In this document: one piece after another, positions 1 through 5,334 of the stretch | How positions within the stretch are numbered: the stretch's first letter is position 1 | Layout: each line of letters opens with the position of its first letter | Source of the DNA: Moraxellaceae bacterium | GTDB lineage: Bacteria > Pseudomonadota > Gammaproteobacteria > Pseudomonadales > UBA3067 | DNA length: 6,434 nt | NCBI GenBank assembly: GCA_002401525.1 | Contig: NVTH01000057.1 | Span: 1 to 6,434 of the forward strand | Direction: 5' to 3' | Position numbers and translations under genes: made by a program | Notes under the pieces: generated by a model | What the model saw: the letters and a program-made list of their open reading frames with translations, nothing else | Told to the model about the DNA's origin: nothing | The model's database searches: none

Positions 1-156
1 ATTTCGGCTTAAACTCAAAAATTTAACTTCTTTATTTTCCGCAGCCAAAGATTTTATAATTTCTAGAGAATTATCTGAACTTCCATCATCGGCAAAAATC
101 AATTCATAAGAAACACCCATTTCTGTCAACCTTGTTGACATAACTGAAACCCTCAT
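1..156 (-). CDS. Family 2 glycosyltransferase, 5' end only, N-terminus apparently defective
   Basis: Reading leftwards from an ATG at 156, 52 codons stay open to the window edge, so the gene continues outside. The peptide contains YELIFADDGSSDNSLEIIKS followed by a segment ending LSLSRN. This is the nucleotide-sugar-binding DDGSSD (DxD-like) region and the LSRNFG region of GT2 enzymes of the dolichol-phosphate-mannose synthase/GtrB type, which move a sugar from a nucleotide donor to a polyprenyl phosphate or glycan at the inner membrane. In this family about 20 residues with a VPVYNE-like motif normally precede the helix that here reads STRLTEMGVS. Here only MRVSVM precedes it, and an in-frame TGA lies four codons upstream of the ATG. 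No good ribosome binding site is visible. The 5' end is therefore probably deleted, and the gene may be a pseudogene or start elsewhere. The GT2 assignment is firm; whether it is functional is doubtful. Confidence 0.75.
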   Translation of the reverse strand, partial: MRVSVMSTRLTEMGVSYELIFADDGSSDNSLEIIKSLAAENKEVKFLSLSRN

Positions 157-183
157 GCTATCTTTATGTCAACCTAGTTTACA
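124..183. repeat. Imperfect 17-base direct repeat, 43-base spacing
   Basis: TGTCAACCTTGTTGACA at 124-140 recurs as TGTCAACCTAGTTTACA at 167-183 (15 of 17 identical). The first copy also contains the dyad TGTCAA/TTGACA. The pair brackets the glycosyltransferase ATG and lies directly upstream of the preferred start of the plus-strand membrane gene. It could be a paired operator or the scar of a small duplication; chance is also possible. Confidence 0.35.
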
Positions 184-196
184 CGGATATTTAAAA

Positions 197-607
197 ATGG
201 CCACGTTAAGAAACGTACTTCGCGCAAATGCCACTAGCTGCCTCGCTTTTGGGGGACTATTTTTATTAATGCCCGCGCCTGCTGCTGGCTTTTTGGGCAC
301 TGAAAATCTCGCCCCGAATATAGTCTTTCAGCTTTTGGGTGTCGTTCTAGTCTTCAATGGATTTCATTTAGTTTGGGCATCCCTTCAAGCAAGCCCACCG
401 AAATTATTAGTTCTTTATTTTTCTGCAGGTGATTTTCTTTGGGTAGCAGGAACGGCTTTATTGCTCGTAATGGGGCTTTGGATTACCTCACCTGTGGGCA
501 TTATCAGTTCGTTGCTTATTGCTGCATGGGTGGGAACACTGGGAGTGCTTCAATTAGTTTCTTATAAAAAGTTGGGGCCAGTAACGCAGGCTGATGATTT
601 TTCTTGA
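197..607 (+). CDS. Small four-helix integral membrane protein, function unknown
   Basis: The 136-residue product is almost wholly hydrophobic. Four membrane segments can be seen at roughly residues 12-33, 42-63, 69-92 and 99-121, joined by short loops, and the tail QADDFS is polar and acidic. The inner-membrane location is clear, but there are no catalytic motifs and I do not recognise the family. The pattern of a FGGLFLLMPAP first helix and a SAGDFLWVAGTALLL third helix recalls uncharacterised small four-helix proteins of bacteria. An upstream in-frame ATG at 155 would add 14 residues (MLSLCQPSLHGYLK). I prefer 197 because GGA at 185-187 sits nine bases before it, whereas 155 has no ribosome binding site and its extension overlaps the divergent glycosyltransferase. 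The gene is convergent with the YcxB-like gene. Confidence 0.7.
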   Translation: MATLRNVLRANATSCLAFGGLFLLMPAPAAGFLGTENLAPNIVFQLLGVVLVFNGFHLVWASLQASPPKLLVLYFSAGDFLWVAGTALLLVMGLWITSPVGIISSLLIAAWVGTLGVLQLVSYKKLGPVTQADDFS

Positions 608-636
608 TTTGAAGAATAAAATTTTTGCGCCAAATC
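606..636. terminator. Weak dyad between convergent genes, possible bidirectional terminator
   Basis: GATTTG at 606-611 pairs with CAAATC at 631-636, and the loop contains AAAATTTTT. It falls in the 51-base gap between two convergent stop codons, where a shared terminator would be expected. The stem is short and AT-rich, so the call is tentative. Confidence 0.2.
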
Positions 637-658
637 AACTAGTTTGAATCCACGCTCA

Positions 659-1135
659 TCAGACCTTTTGAGGCCCCGCGTACTTATTTAAAAAATAACA
701 TAATTCATTGTCATCACTCAGCACGCGGGAAGGGATCATGTGAAACATGGAATTATTAATATAAAAAAGGTACATCCCCTTACCATACCGCCATTTTCGA
801 ATATCACTCCACTGCAATTTATTCTCACCCACTTCGCTTTTAAAACGAATACCTTGCTCAGATATAAAAAATGATATTTCCGCGTTCAACGTTCTGTGCA
901 CATCAAATCGTCTCGACGCATTGATCGGAATTAGGAGAAATAGTACTGCGAAATACCCTAAAAAACCTCCCACGGCACTGCCATAGCCAAAGGTTTTGTA
1001 TTCCGTAAAATAACCAATCAGCAATAACATCCCGCCTAAGATCGAGGCAGCCTTGATTGTTCGACGAGTCCCTTTGCAGTGGAGCTGCATTGCTTTAATG
1101 ACTTCAGACTTGGATAACTTATAAATACAGCTCAT
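659..1135 (-). CDS. YcxB-like membrane protein, function unknown
   Basis: The 158-residue protein has an N-terminal soluble segment containing YKLSKSEVIKAMQLHCKG. Two membrane helices follow at about residues 30-46 and 52-72, then a C-terminal cytoplasmic domain. That layout and the C-terminal pattern (ISFFISEQGIRFKSE, then KLQWSDIRKW, then MIPSRVLSDDNELCYFL) match the YcxB-like family: a G-I turn in the strand, a W-S-D-I motif, and an I-P-x-R stretch before a final helix. The family's biochemical role is unknown. The frame is open up to a GTG at 1180 (173 residues). I chose the ATG at 1135 because GAGGAA lies just upstream of it and because the family usually begins close to the Y-x-L-S segment; the GTG has no ribosome binding site. 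It is a stand-alone gene, convergent with its left neighbour and preceded by a long gene-free stretch. Confidence 0.7.
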   Translation of the reverse strand: MSCIYKLSKSEVIKAMQLHCKGTRRTIKAASILGGMLLLIGYFTEYKTFGYGSAVGGFLGYFAVLFLLIPINASRRFDVHRTLNAEISFFISEQGIRFKSEVGENKLQWSDIRKWRYGKGMYLFYINNSMFHMIPSRVLSDDNELCYFLNKYAGPQKV

Positions 1136-1138
1136 TAC

Positions 1139-1144
1139 TTCCTC
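1139..1144 (-). promoter_or_regulatory. Ribosome binding site GAGGAA that decides the YcxB-like start
   Basis: On the minus strand GAGGAA ends three bases before the ATG at 1135 (the GAGG core is five bases away). It is the only convincing Shine-Dalgarno sequence near either candidate start, so it favours 1135 over the GTG at 1180. Confidence 0.5.
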
Positions 1145-1185
1145 GCCAGGCTTTGCGCCTAAATCAACATCGAACAACACCGGCC

Positions 1186-1201
1186 AACGTACCGGTAAGT
1201 T
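1186..1201. promoter_or_regulatory. Candidate operator palindrome upstream of the YcxB-like gene
   Basis: AACGTACCGGTAAGTT is symmetric at 14 of 16 positions around ACCGGT and lies about 50 bases before the preferred YcxB-like ATG. The size and position suit a dimeric repressor site in the 5' leader or promoter. No regulator gene is visible nearby. Confidence 0.3.
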
Positions 1202-1269
1202 AAATACCGTCTCTACAGAGAAAGACGATTAATCCTAACTTTTTAAGTATAGAATCACCTTGAGCGGCG

Positions 1270-1288
1270 TGTTTTATTTTATAAAACA
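1270..1288. repeat. Perfect AT-rich inverted repeat (8-base arms, 3-base loop)
   Basis: TGTTTTAT at 1270-1277 and ATAAAACA at 1281-1288 are perfect complements around TTT. It could form a weak hairpin or bind a dimeric protein. It is not a typical terminator because no T-run follows on either strand and the stem is almost all A-T. Confidence 0.4.
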
Positions 1289-1412
1289 GGCTCAATTGAA
1301 CGCGTATGCTTGGAGAACTAGACGTTAGTAAGCAGCAAATACGGTCTAAAAATATGCAATATAGCTATATATTTCAATATTTTACAAAGAATACAAGGAC
1401 TCAAGCTGCAGT

Positions 1413-1501
1413 ATGCCCTCTGCATTCGAATTGGGTTGACGCAGGACCACGAGTGATATTCGATACCGTCGATCTAATTTAACTGCTTTTTGAGAGGGCA
1501 T
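1413..1501. repeat. Long-range 9-base inverted repeat ATGCCCTCT / AGAGGGCAT
   Basis: ATGCCCTCT at 1413-1421 is the exact reverse complement of AGAGGGCAT at 1493-1501, with 71 bases between. The right arm also overlaps a local hairpin GAGAG(1492-1496)/CTCTC(1504-1508). The two pairings are mutually exclusive, as in an alternative RNA fold. No gene lies inside, and chance occurrence in a 420-base gap cannot be excluded. Confidence 0.35.
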
Positions 1502-1602
1502 TACTCTCGTAGATTATTAGGATAAGCAGAAGGCCATTCATATTCAATCGATGGTTAAAAAATCTAGCTTCACGTGGAGTTGTTTGTTGAGAATTTGTAG
1601 TC

Positions 1603-2445
1603 TCAGTTATTGACGCCTAAATTATCGCAGGATGAATCCGTTGCGACTTTAACCACAAGAAAGTGATTCTCTAATATGGGAAACGGTATGCTGAAAACTC
1701 TTGGCACCTTTTGTATCCATGGATACCCTAAGCGTAATCCCCAATAAGTAAGATGCCCCGCCCATGAAAGAAATTGAAACTGTTTAGGCACGAGTGTTTT
1801 CCATTGGTCGATTGCTTCGCAACCCATTTGCAGCAGGATATAGGCTTCATTCTTTTCCTTGTGCCGAATGATTAGATCGCATTTTTTAAACAACGAAGCG
1901 TAACTTTTCACCGAACGATAAACAGCGGTATATTCGCCTTCGAGGATGAACGTCTGTTCTCTCACAGTCGACTCGCGGCAAAGAATGATTCCACCTGGCT
2001 CTAGATATTGTTTCAACCGCTTCAATAGAATGATCACATCATTCTCATCTAGATACATCAGTAGACCGCCAAGGAAAATCAGCTGGTAGCGTTGGTCCGG
2101 TTGAAAGGACAACGCGTCACCGAGAAATGCGCGCATATTGCTATGCTGTGAACAGCGTTTTTCTAGCGCTGCGTAGAGGGAGCTACTGCCTTCAAGCGCA
2201 TCGACTCGCGCGAAACGACGTGCAAACTTTTCGGCCCAAAAGCCCATGCCACTGCCGAGATCAAGGGCTGCCCCGTTGCGGTCTAGGCTTAAAATAAGTT
2301 TGTCTACAGCCTGTTCTTCAATACCGAAGCGGAATTTCCCTGCACTGGCTGGAAAACCATAACCGTCCATCATATACGGCCCGAGGATCGTGGGCGTCAC
2401 TTGCTCCCAATAGTTGCCGACTACTTTTCTGTCGACCTCAGGCAT
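1603..2445 (-). CDS. Class I SAM-dependent methyltransferase, last gene of the head-group operon
   Basis: The predicted 280-residue cytoplasmic protein has a Rossmann-type methyltransferase core. Motif I is LDLGSGMGFWAE (about residues 61-72), followed by the acidic end of strand 2 (VDALEGS), a GDALSF motif II segment, strand 4 YQLIFLGGLLMYL, and LEPGGIILCRES after it. The C-terminal third (FLSWAGHLTYWGLRLGYPWI onward) is aromatic and partly hydrophobic and could contact membrane or a lipid, but this is inference. An alternative GTG start at 2463 would give 286 residues. I prefer the ATG at 2445, which overlaps the upstream gene by eight bases (ATGCCTGA). The tight overlap with the CDP-alcohol phosphatidyltransferase suggests it methylates that enzyme's product or a precursor, as N-methyltransferases do in phosphatidylcholine synthesis. 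The substrate is not determined; O-methylation is also possible. Confidence 0.85.
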   Translation of the reverse strand: MPEVDRKVVGNYWEQVTPTILGPYMMDGYGFPASAGKFRFGIEEQAVDKLILSLDRNGAALDLGSGMGFWAEKFARRFARVDALEGSSSLYAALEKRCSQHSNMRAFLGDALSFQPDQRYQLIFLGGLLMYLDENDVIILLKRLKQYLEPGGIILCRESTVREQTFILEGEYTAVYRSVKSYASLFKKCDLIIRHKEKNEAYILLQMGCEAIDQWKTLVPKQFQFLSWAGHLTYWGLRLGYPWIQKVPRVFSIPFPILENHFLVVKVATDSSCDNLGVNN

Positions 2446-3088
2446 AAGAGAATAACCGCCCACCGTAAATAATCGTCAGCACAAGGGTATACGCAGTGAT
2501 GACGTGATACCAAGCGCCTTCAAGTTTGGGGGTTCTTATGGGTGCTACGTTTGCGATGGCCAATCCCATAACTACGATATAAAGTAGCGGAGTGAACAGC
2601 AATGAACTCACTAAACCATCCAGCACAAAAAGCAATGTTAAGACAAGACCGTTATTGTCGATGGCTAAGCCCTGATAGGTTGATTCTTCTACCAAACCGA
2701 AGACATTAAAGTAACTCAACCGAAGCACTCCCGCGGCTACAATGCAAAATGCGCCAGGGACAAACCAAGGACTAAAACCACCGTAGCTTAACAAAACAAT
2801 CGCCGGGCAAATACCAAAGCTGACAATGTCGATCAGCGAGTCAAGCTGACCTCCGAAACTCCGCTGATTGTCATTTCGGCCTTTCATTTTACGGGCAATT
2901 TTACCGTCGTTCCAATCAAAGAATACTGCCCAGATCAGGCCGATCATCGCTGCCGAAAAATTTTCGAGAATCGCGAAGTAGATTGCAAGCACGGCACAAA
3001 ACAGTCCTGCCAACGAACAGATATTCGGTAAATCTTTGGCAAAGGAAAGTATTGTCGGCATCTCTTGCGAGGCTTTTATACTGGACAT
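2438..3088 (-). CDS. CDP-alcohol phosphatidyltransferase (PssA-like membrane enzyme)
   Basis: This 216-residue inner-membrane protein carries the family's catalytic signature: D58-x2-D61-G62-x2-A65-R66, then G79-x3-D83-x3-D87. The four aspartates that bind two metal ions and the CDP group are all present. The segment between R66 and G79 is 12 residues, against the usual 8, which suggests a distinct subfamily. VSFGICPA right after the motif resembles phosphatidylserine synthases. Membrane segments lie at about 22-40, 43-58, 84-101, 107-128, 147-165, 167-184 and 196-212. The family either joins a CDP-alcohol to diacylglycerol or an alcohol to CDP-diacylglycerol; the neighbouring nucleotidyltransferase favours the first. 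The start overlaps the PLP-enzyme stop as TAATG, with GGGA seven bases upstream. The head group is unknown. Confidence 0.88.
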   Translation of the reverse strand: MSSIKASQEMPTILSFAKDLPNICSLAGLFCAVLAIYFAILENFSAAMIGLIWAVFFDWNDGKIARKMKGRNDNQRSFGGQLDSLIDIVSFGICPAIVLLSYGGFSPWFVPGAFCIVAAGVLRLSYFNVFGLVEESTYQGLAIDNNGLVLTLLFVLDGLVSSLLFTPLLYIVVMGLAIANVAPIRTPKLEGAWYHVITAYTLVLTIIYGGRLFSYA

Positions 3089-4233
3089 TAACTGTTCCCA
3101 AACCCCGCTTGTTTAGCAGGAATCACACTCTCTTCTGATGCCAATACAGCGTTTAAAGCCGCAACGAAGGCTTTGTTTTCATCAGGAGTCCGGCTGGCAA
3201 TGCGCAGATAGCGGTTTGCATCGGGCATTGTTTTACCATCACAATGCTTGATATAAATATTATGTTCCACAAATAATTGTCGCGTGACTTCGGGCCCAGT
3301 GGGCGCATGATCGGGAAGACGACAGAAAATATAGTTTGCGTCTGGCTTGTAAACAGTCATGCCTTTAATAGTGCATAGCTGTTGATAAAGTCGATCTCGA
3401 TCGGCGCGTACCTTGGCACAACTAATTTTGAATTCGTCACGGTATTCCGGTGCATGGCGCAAAAAGGCCTCGGCTAAACCATTGACATTCCAGATCGATA
3501 TCCCTTCTCGAACTCTTTCGGTAAAGGCAGTGTTGGCGCTGAGCATGTAACCGATTCGCAGACCGCAGATACCATAGGCTTTACTCATGCTTTTGAAAAT
3601 CGCAAGATTGGGGTATTCCGCAATATCGGGTTCTAAAGAGATTTGATCAGGTGTTTCGGTAAAATCGATAAAAGACTCATCCACGATCAGCATGCAATCC
3701 TGCGCCGCTAACTTGCCTAATAAACGAATAAGATCCGCTTTGGGCACAAGTAATGAAGTGGGATTGTTAGGGGTGACTACTACAGCCACATCTGCTTTAC
3801 AGCGAGCCGCCTGCGCTGCGAATTTATCCACGTCCAATTCAAACGAAGGGGCATCAAGCTGAAATTCAACGACCTTTCCCTCCGGTGCGGCATTAGCGTA
3901 TTCATTGAACGACGGCACAGGCACTATCAAGCTATTGGCGATATGGCCAGACACTATCTTAATCAGTTCTGCAGCACCATTGCCAACCACAATTCTTTCT
4001 GGTGGCTGATCGATTATATCCCCTACCATTTCAGCCAGCACGCCTTGTGCAACGGGATAATTTAATACTAATTCACGAATTTGACTGGTCAGTTGATCGA
4101 AAAATCGCGAGGGTGGAAAATAGAGATTATAAAGGTAAGCGTGATCAATAAATCCGTGCTGCCAATAACCTCCGTGTTGAGTCGATATCATCTCATACTG
4201 CTGCTCTCTGTTCGCACTTTCCTGCTTAGTCAT
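3088..4233 (-). CDS. PLP-dependent aminotransferase/decarboxylase of the HisC/CobD group
   Basis: This 381-residue fold-type I PLP enzyme has an intact active site: GNGAAELI (84-91), PNNPTS (155-160, Asn157 near the cofactor), DESFIDF (Asp185 holding the pyridine nitrogen), SMSK with the Schiff-base Lys218, GLRIGY (Arg226 at the cofactor phosphate) and YLRIASR (Arg344 for the substrate carboxylate). Length and motif order fit both histidinol-phosphate aminotransferase and CobD (threonine-phosphate decarboxylase). HGG near the N-terminus (20-22), GNGAAELI and DESFIDF remind me of CobD. Both families bind small phosphorylated amines. Setting beside a CDP-alcohol pathway, rather than his or cobalamin genes, suggests it makes a phospho-amino-alcohol, for example from phosphoserine or phosphothreonine; transamination is equally possible. 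The stop TAA shares one base with the next ATG. A weak GAAG precedes the start. Confidence 0.85.
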   Translation of the reverse strand: MTKQESANREQQYEMISTQHGGYWQHGFIDHAYLYNLYFPPSRFFDQLTSQIRELVLNYPVAQGVLAEMVGDIIDQPPERIVVGNGAAELIKIVSGHIANSLIVPVPSFNEYANAAPEGKVVEFQLDAPSFELDVDKFAAQAARCKADVAVVVTPNNPTSLLVPKADLIRLLGKLAAQDCMLIVDESFIDFTETPDQISLEPDIAEYPNLAIFKSMSKAYGICGLRIGYMLSANTAFTERVREGISIWNVNGLAEAFLRHAPEYRDEFKISCAKVRADRDRLYQQLCTIKGMTVYKPDANYIFCRLPDHAPTGPEVTRQLFVEHNIYIKHCDGKTMPDANRYLRIASRTPDENKAFVAALNAVLASEESVIPAKQAGFGNS

Positions 4234-4270
4234 TATTACTTCATTGCCTTCTATCGTTGAGATAGTTAAT

Positions 4271-4300
4271 GGTCTTAATTCCCCCCTAATACGGAAGACC
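4271..4300. repeat. Inverted repeat in the gap between operon genes 1 and 2
   Basis: GGTCTT at 4271-4276 pairs with AAGACC at 4295-4300, around an 18-base loop that contains a run of six C. A further GGTCT occurs at 4306-4310. It lies in the 87-base gap between the nucleotidyltransferase stop and the PLP-enzyme start. It could stabilise or process the transcript or attenuate downstream genes, but there is no T-run to make it a standard terminator. Confidence 0.3.
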
Positions 4301-4320
4301 GATGGGGTCTAATACTCGAT

Positions 4321-5145
4321 CTAAGTAATCGCTATTTTGCCGTTGATTCGGATTTTTTGAAGATCTGTCGCCAATGGCTCAAGCCAGCGTGCAACGGATG
4401 CACTTTCTTTTGAGCGCGGAAAGATCATTTCGGCTTGATGTAAATCTTCTATGGTATCAATCTCATACCATCTATTCTCATCGAAGAATACGCCATCAAA
4501 TGTAAGCACCTTGTCGGCCACCATATCGCTAAACACTAATTCATAATATTCGTTCACCCGCTCATCGGCGATATAGCGGTCTAAGTACGCTATTGTTTTT
4601 TGCCAGCTCTGCAAGGATAAGCTGTAGATATTGACTGTTTTAAACTTCCGATTATTGTTCAAACTTTCCTTCCCATGGAAAGCGGTAACACGCTCCTCTG
4701 CATTGAGTGCAACGGTAGTCCCGTTCATCCAAGGTAGAATATGAGAGATCGCGATTTTGTCGGGCTTTAATAAATCTTTTAGCATTCCACTTTCAAAAAC
4801 AAGATCACTTTCTACTAGCAAAAACGGTTCTTTAATGACTTGTCTTGCAAGCCAAAGGGAATAGATATTATTAGTGGTTTGGTAGATAGGATTAAACACG
4901 TAATCAACCTGCATATTCCCCTTGTTTATTTCAAGGAAATCACGAACACAAGATTCCAAGTACCCTGTGACGACCACCAATCGGCGAATACCTTGGGAGC
5001 GGAGGTTTTCAACTAATCGACCAAGAATAGGTTTTCCACCCACCTCTGTCAGGCATTTAGGAGCGTCGAGAGTAAGAGGGTGTAATCGTGATCCAGTGCC
5101 AGCGGCTAAAAGCAGCGCTGTCGTCAGTTGATTCTGCTTAGTCAT
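4321..5145 (-). CDS. LicC-type phosphocholine/phospho-amino-alcohol cytidylyltransferase
   Basis: The 274-residue cytoplasmic nucleotidyltransferase starts with LLLAAGTGSRLHPLT (11-25), the NTP-binding loop, and PKCLTEVGGKPIL (29-41, Lys30). TNNIYSLW (91-98) is typical of the choline-phosphate cytidylyltransferase branch (LicC and relatives, including aminoethylphosphonate cytidylyltransferase). ESDLVF (112-117, Asp114) and WYEIDTIEDLHQAE (226-239, Asp230) supply the metal-binding acids. The family transfers CMP from CTP to a small phosphorylated or phosphonylated amine and releases pyrophosphate. It is the first gene of the operon, with GAGG four bases before the ATG. The CDP-alcohol phosphatidyltransferase two genes on is the natural user of its product. 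The C-terminus runs about 35 residues past the final motif. The substrate cannot be assigned; a sugar-1-phosphate is less likely given the TNNIYSL motif. Confidence 0.87.
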   Translation of the reverse strand: MTKQNQLTTALLLAAGTGSRLHPLTLDAPKCLTEVGGKPILGRLVENLRSQGIRRLVVVTGYLESCVRDFLEINKGNMQVDYVFNPIYQTTNNIYSLWLARQVIKEPFLLVESDLVFESGMLKDLLKPDKIAISHILPWMNGTTVALNAEERVTAFHGKESLNNNRKFKTVNIYSLSLQSWQKTIAYLDRYIADERVNEYYELVFSDMVADKVLTFDGVFFDENRWYEIDTIEDLHQAEMIFPRSKESASVARWLEPLATDLQKIRINGKIAIT

Positions 5146-5174
5146 AAAACCTCAATTCTCCGCTTAAATTTAGT

Positions 5175-5194
5175 GGTGCTCGTTTAACGAGACC
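5175..5194. promoter_or_regulatory. Candidate operator palindrome in the operon leader/promoter
   Basis: CTCGTTTAACGAG at 5179-5191 is a perfect palindrome around one central base. On the minus strand it extends to GGTCTCGTTAAACGAGCACC with one unpaired base. It begins 30 bases before the nucleotidyltransferase ATG, where a dimeric repressor such as a TetR- or GntR-type protein would block transcription. As RNA it could also form a hairpin beside the ribosome binding site. No regulator gene is in the window. Confidence 0.45.
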
Positions 5195-5296
5195 AATCGC
5201 TACTCAGTGACAACATTGGCACCAAGGGAAACGTACTTTGCTATTTAATAGAACCTGAAGAGGGTCGTTGCTGCCGTTAATTGATGTTTTAATTCC

Positions 5297-5321
5297 GTTA
5301 TTGTTCATCAGTTATTGTTCA
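5297..5321. repeat. Two 11-base direct repeats GTTATTGTTCA
   Basis: GTTATTGTTCA occurs at 5297-5307 and again at 5311-5321, separated by TCA (14-base period). The pair is framed by the inverted repeat GCCGTT at 5273-5278 and AACGGC at 5321-5326. Tandem sites with this spacing could bind a regulator upstream of the operon. The position, about 150-180 bases before its start, is rather far for a repressor and better for an activator. Confidence 0.5.
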
Positions 5322-5334
5322 ACGGCTTGATTTT

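Larger units (their letters stand above)
1181..1602. other. Gene-free stretch, about 420 bases, with several inverted repeats
   Basis: No credible coding frame or RNA gene was recognised. The right end is downstream of the methyltransferase stop, and the left end holds the upstream region of the YcxB-like gene. It contains an imperfect palindrome at 1186-1201, a small hairpin CGTC(1208-1211)/GACG(1224-1227), an 8-base-arm palindrome at 1270-1288, a perfect 12-base AT palindrome ATATAGCTATAT at 1359-1370, and a long-range 9-base inverted repeat at 1413-1501. A minus-strand TATACT at 1246-1251 could be a -10 box for the YcxB-like gene, but I see no matching -35 element. No clear rho-independent terminator follows the methyltransferase gene. 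Confidence 0.5.

Noticed and set aside
155..196. Longer start for the small membrane protein (ATG at 155)
   Set aside because: It has no ribosome binding site, overlaps the divergent glycosyltransferase and adds a non-membrane extension; the ATG at 197 has GGA at a suitable distance.
1181..1602. Possible integron attC site or CRISPR array
   Set aside because: No GTTRRRY/RYYYAAC core pair frames the inverted repeats, and there are no regularly spaced repeats.
2916..3101. Minus-strand open frame of 61 codons
   Set aside because: It lies in another frame over the CDP-alcohol phosphatidyltransferase 5' end, shows no domain and is explained by the real gene.
4922..5131. Plus-strand open frame of 69 codons
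   Set aside because: It is antisense to the conserved N-terminal motifs of the nucleotidyltransferase, and its basic, arginine-rich translation is typical of a shadow frame.
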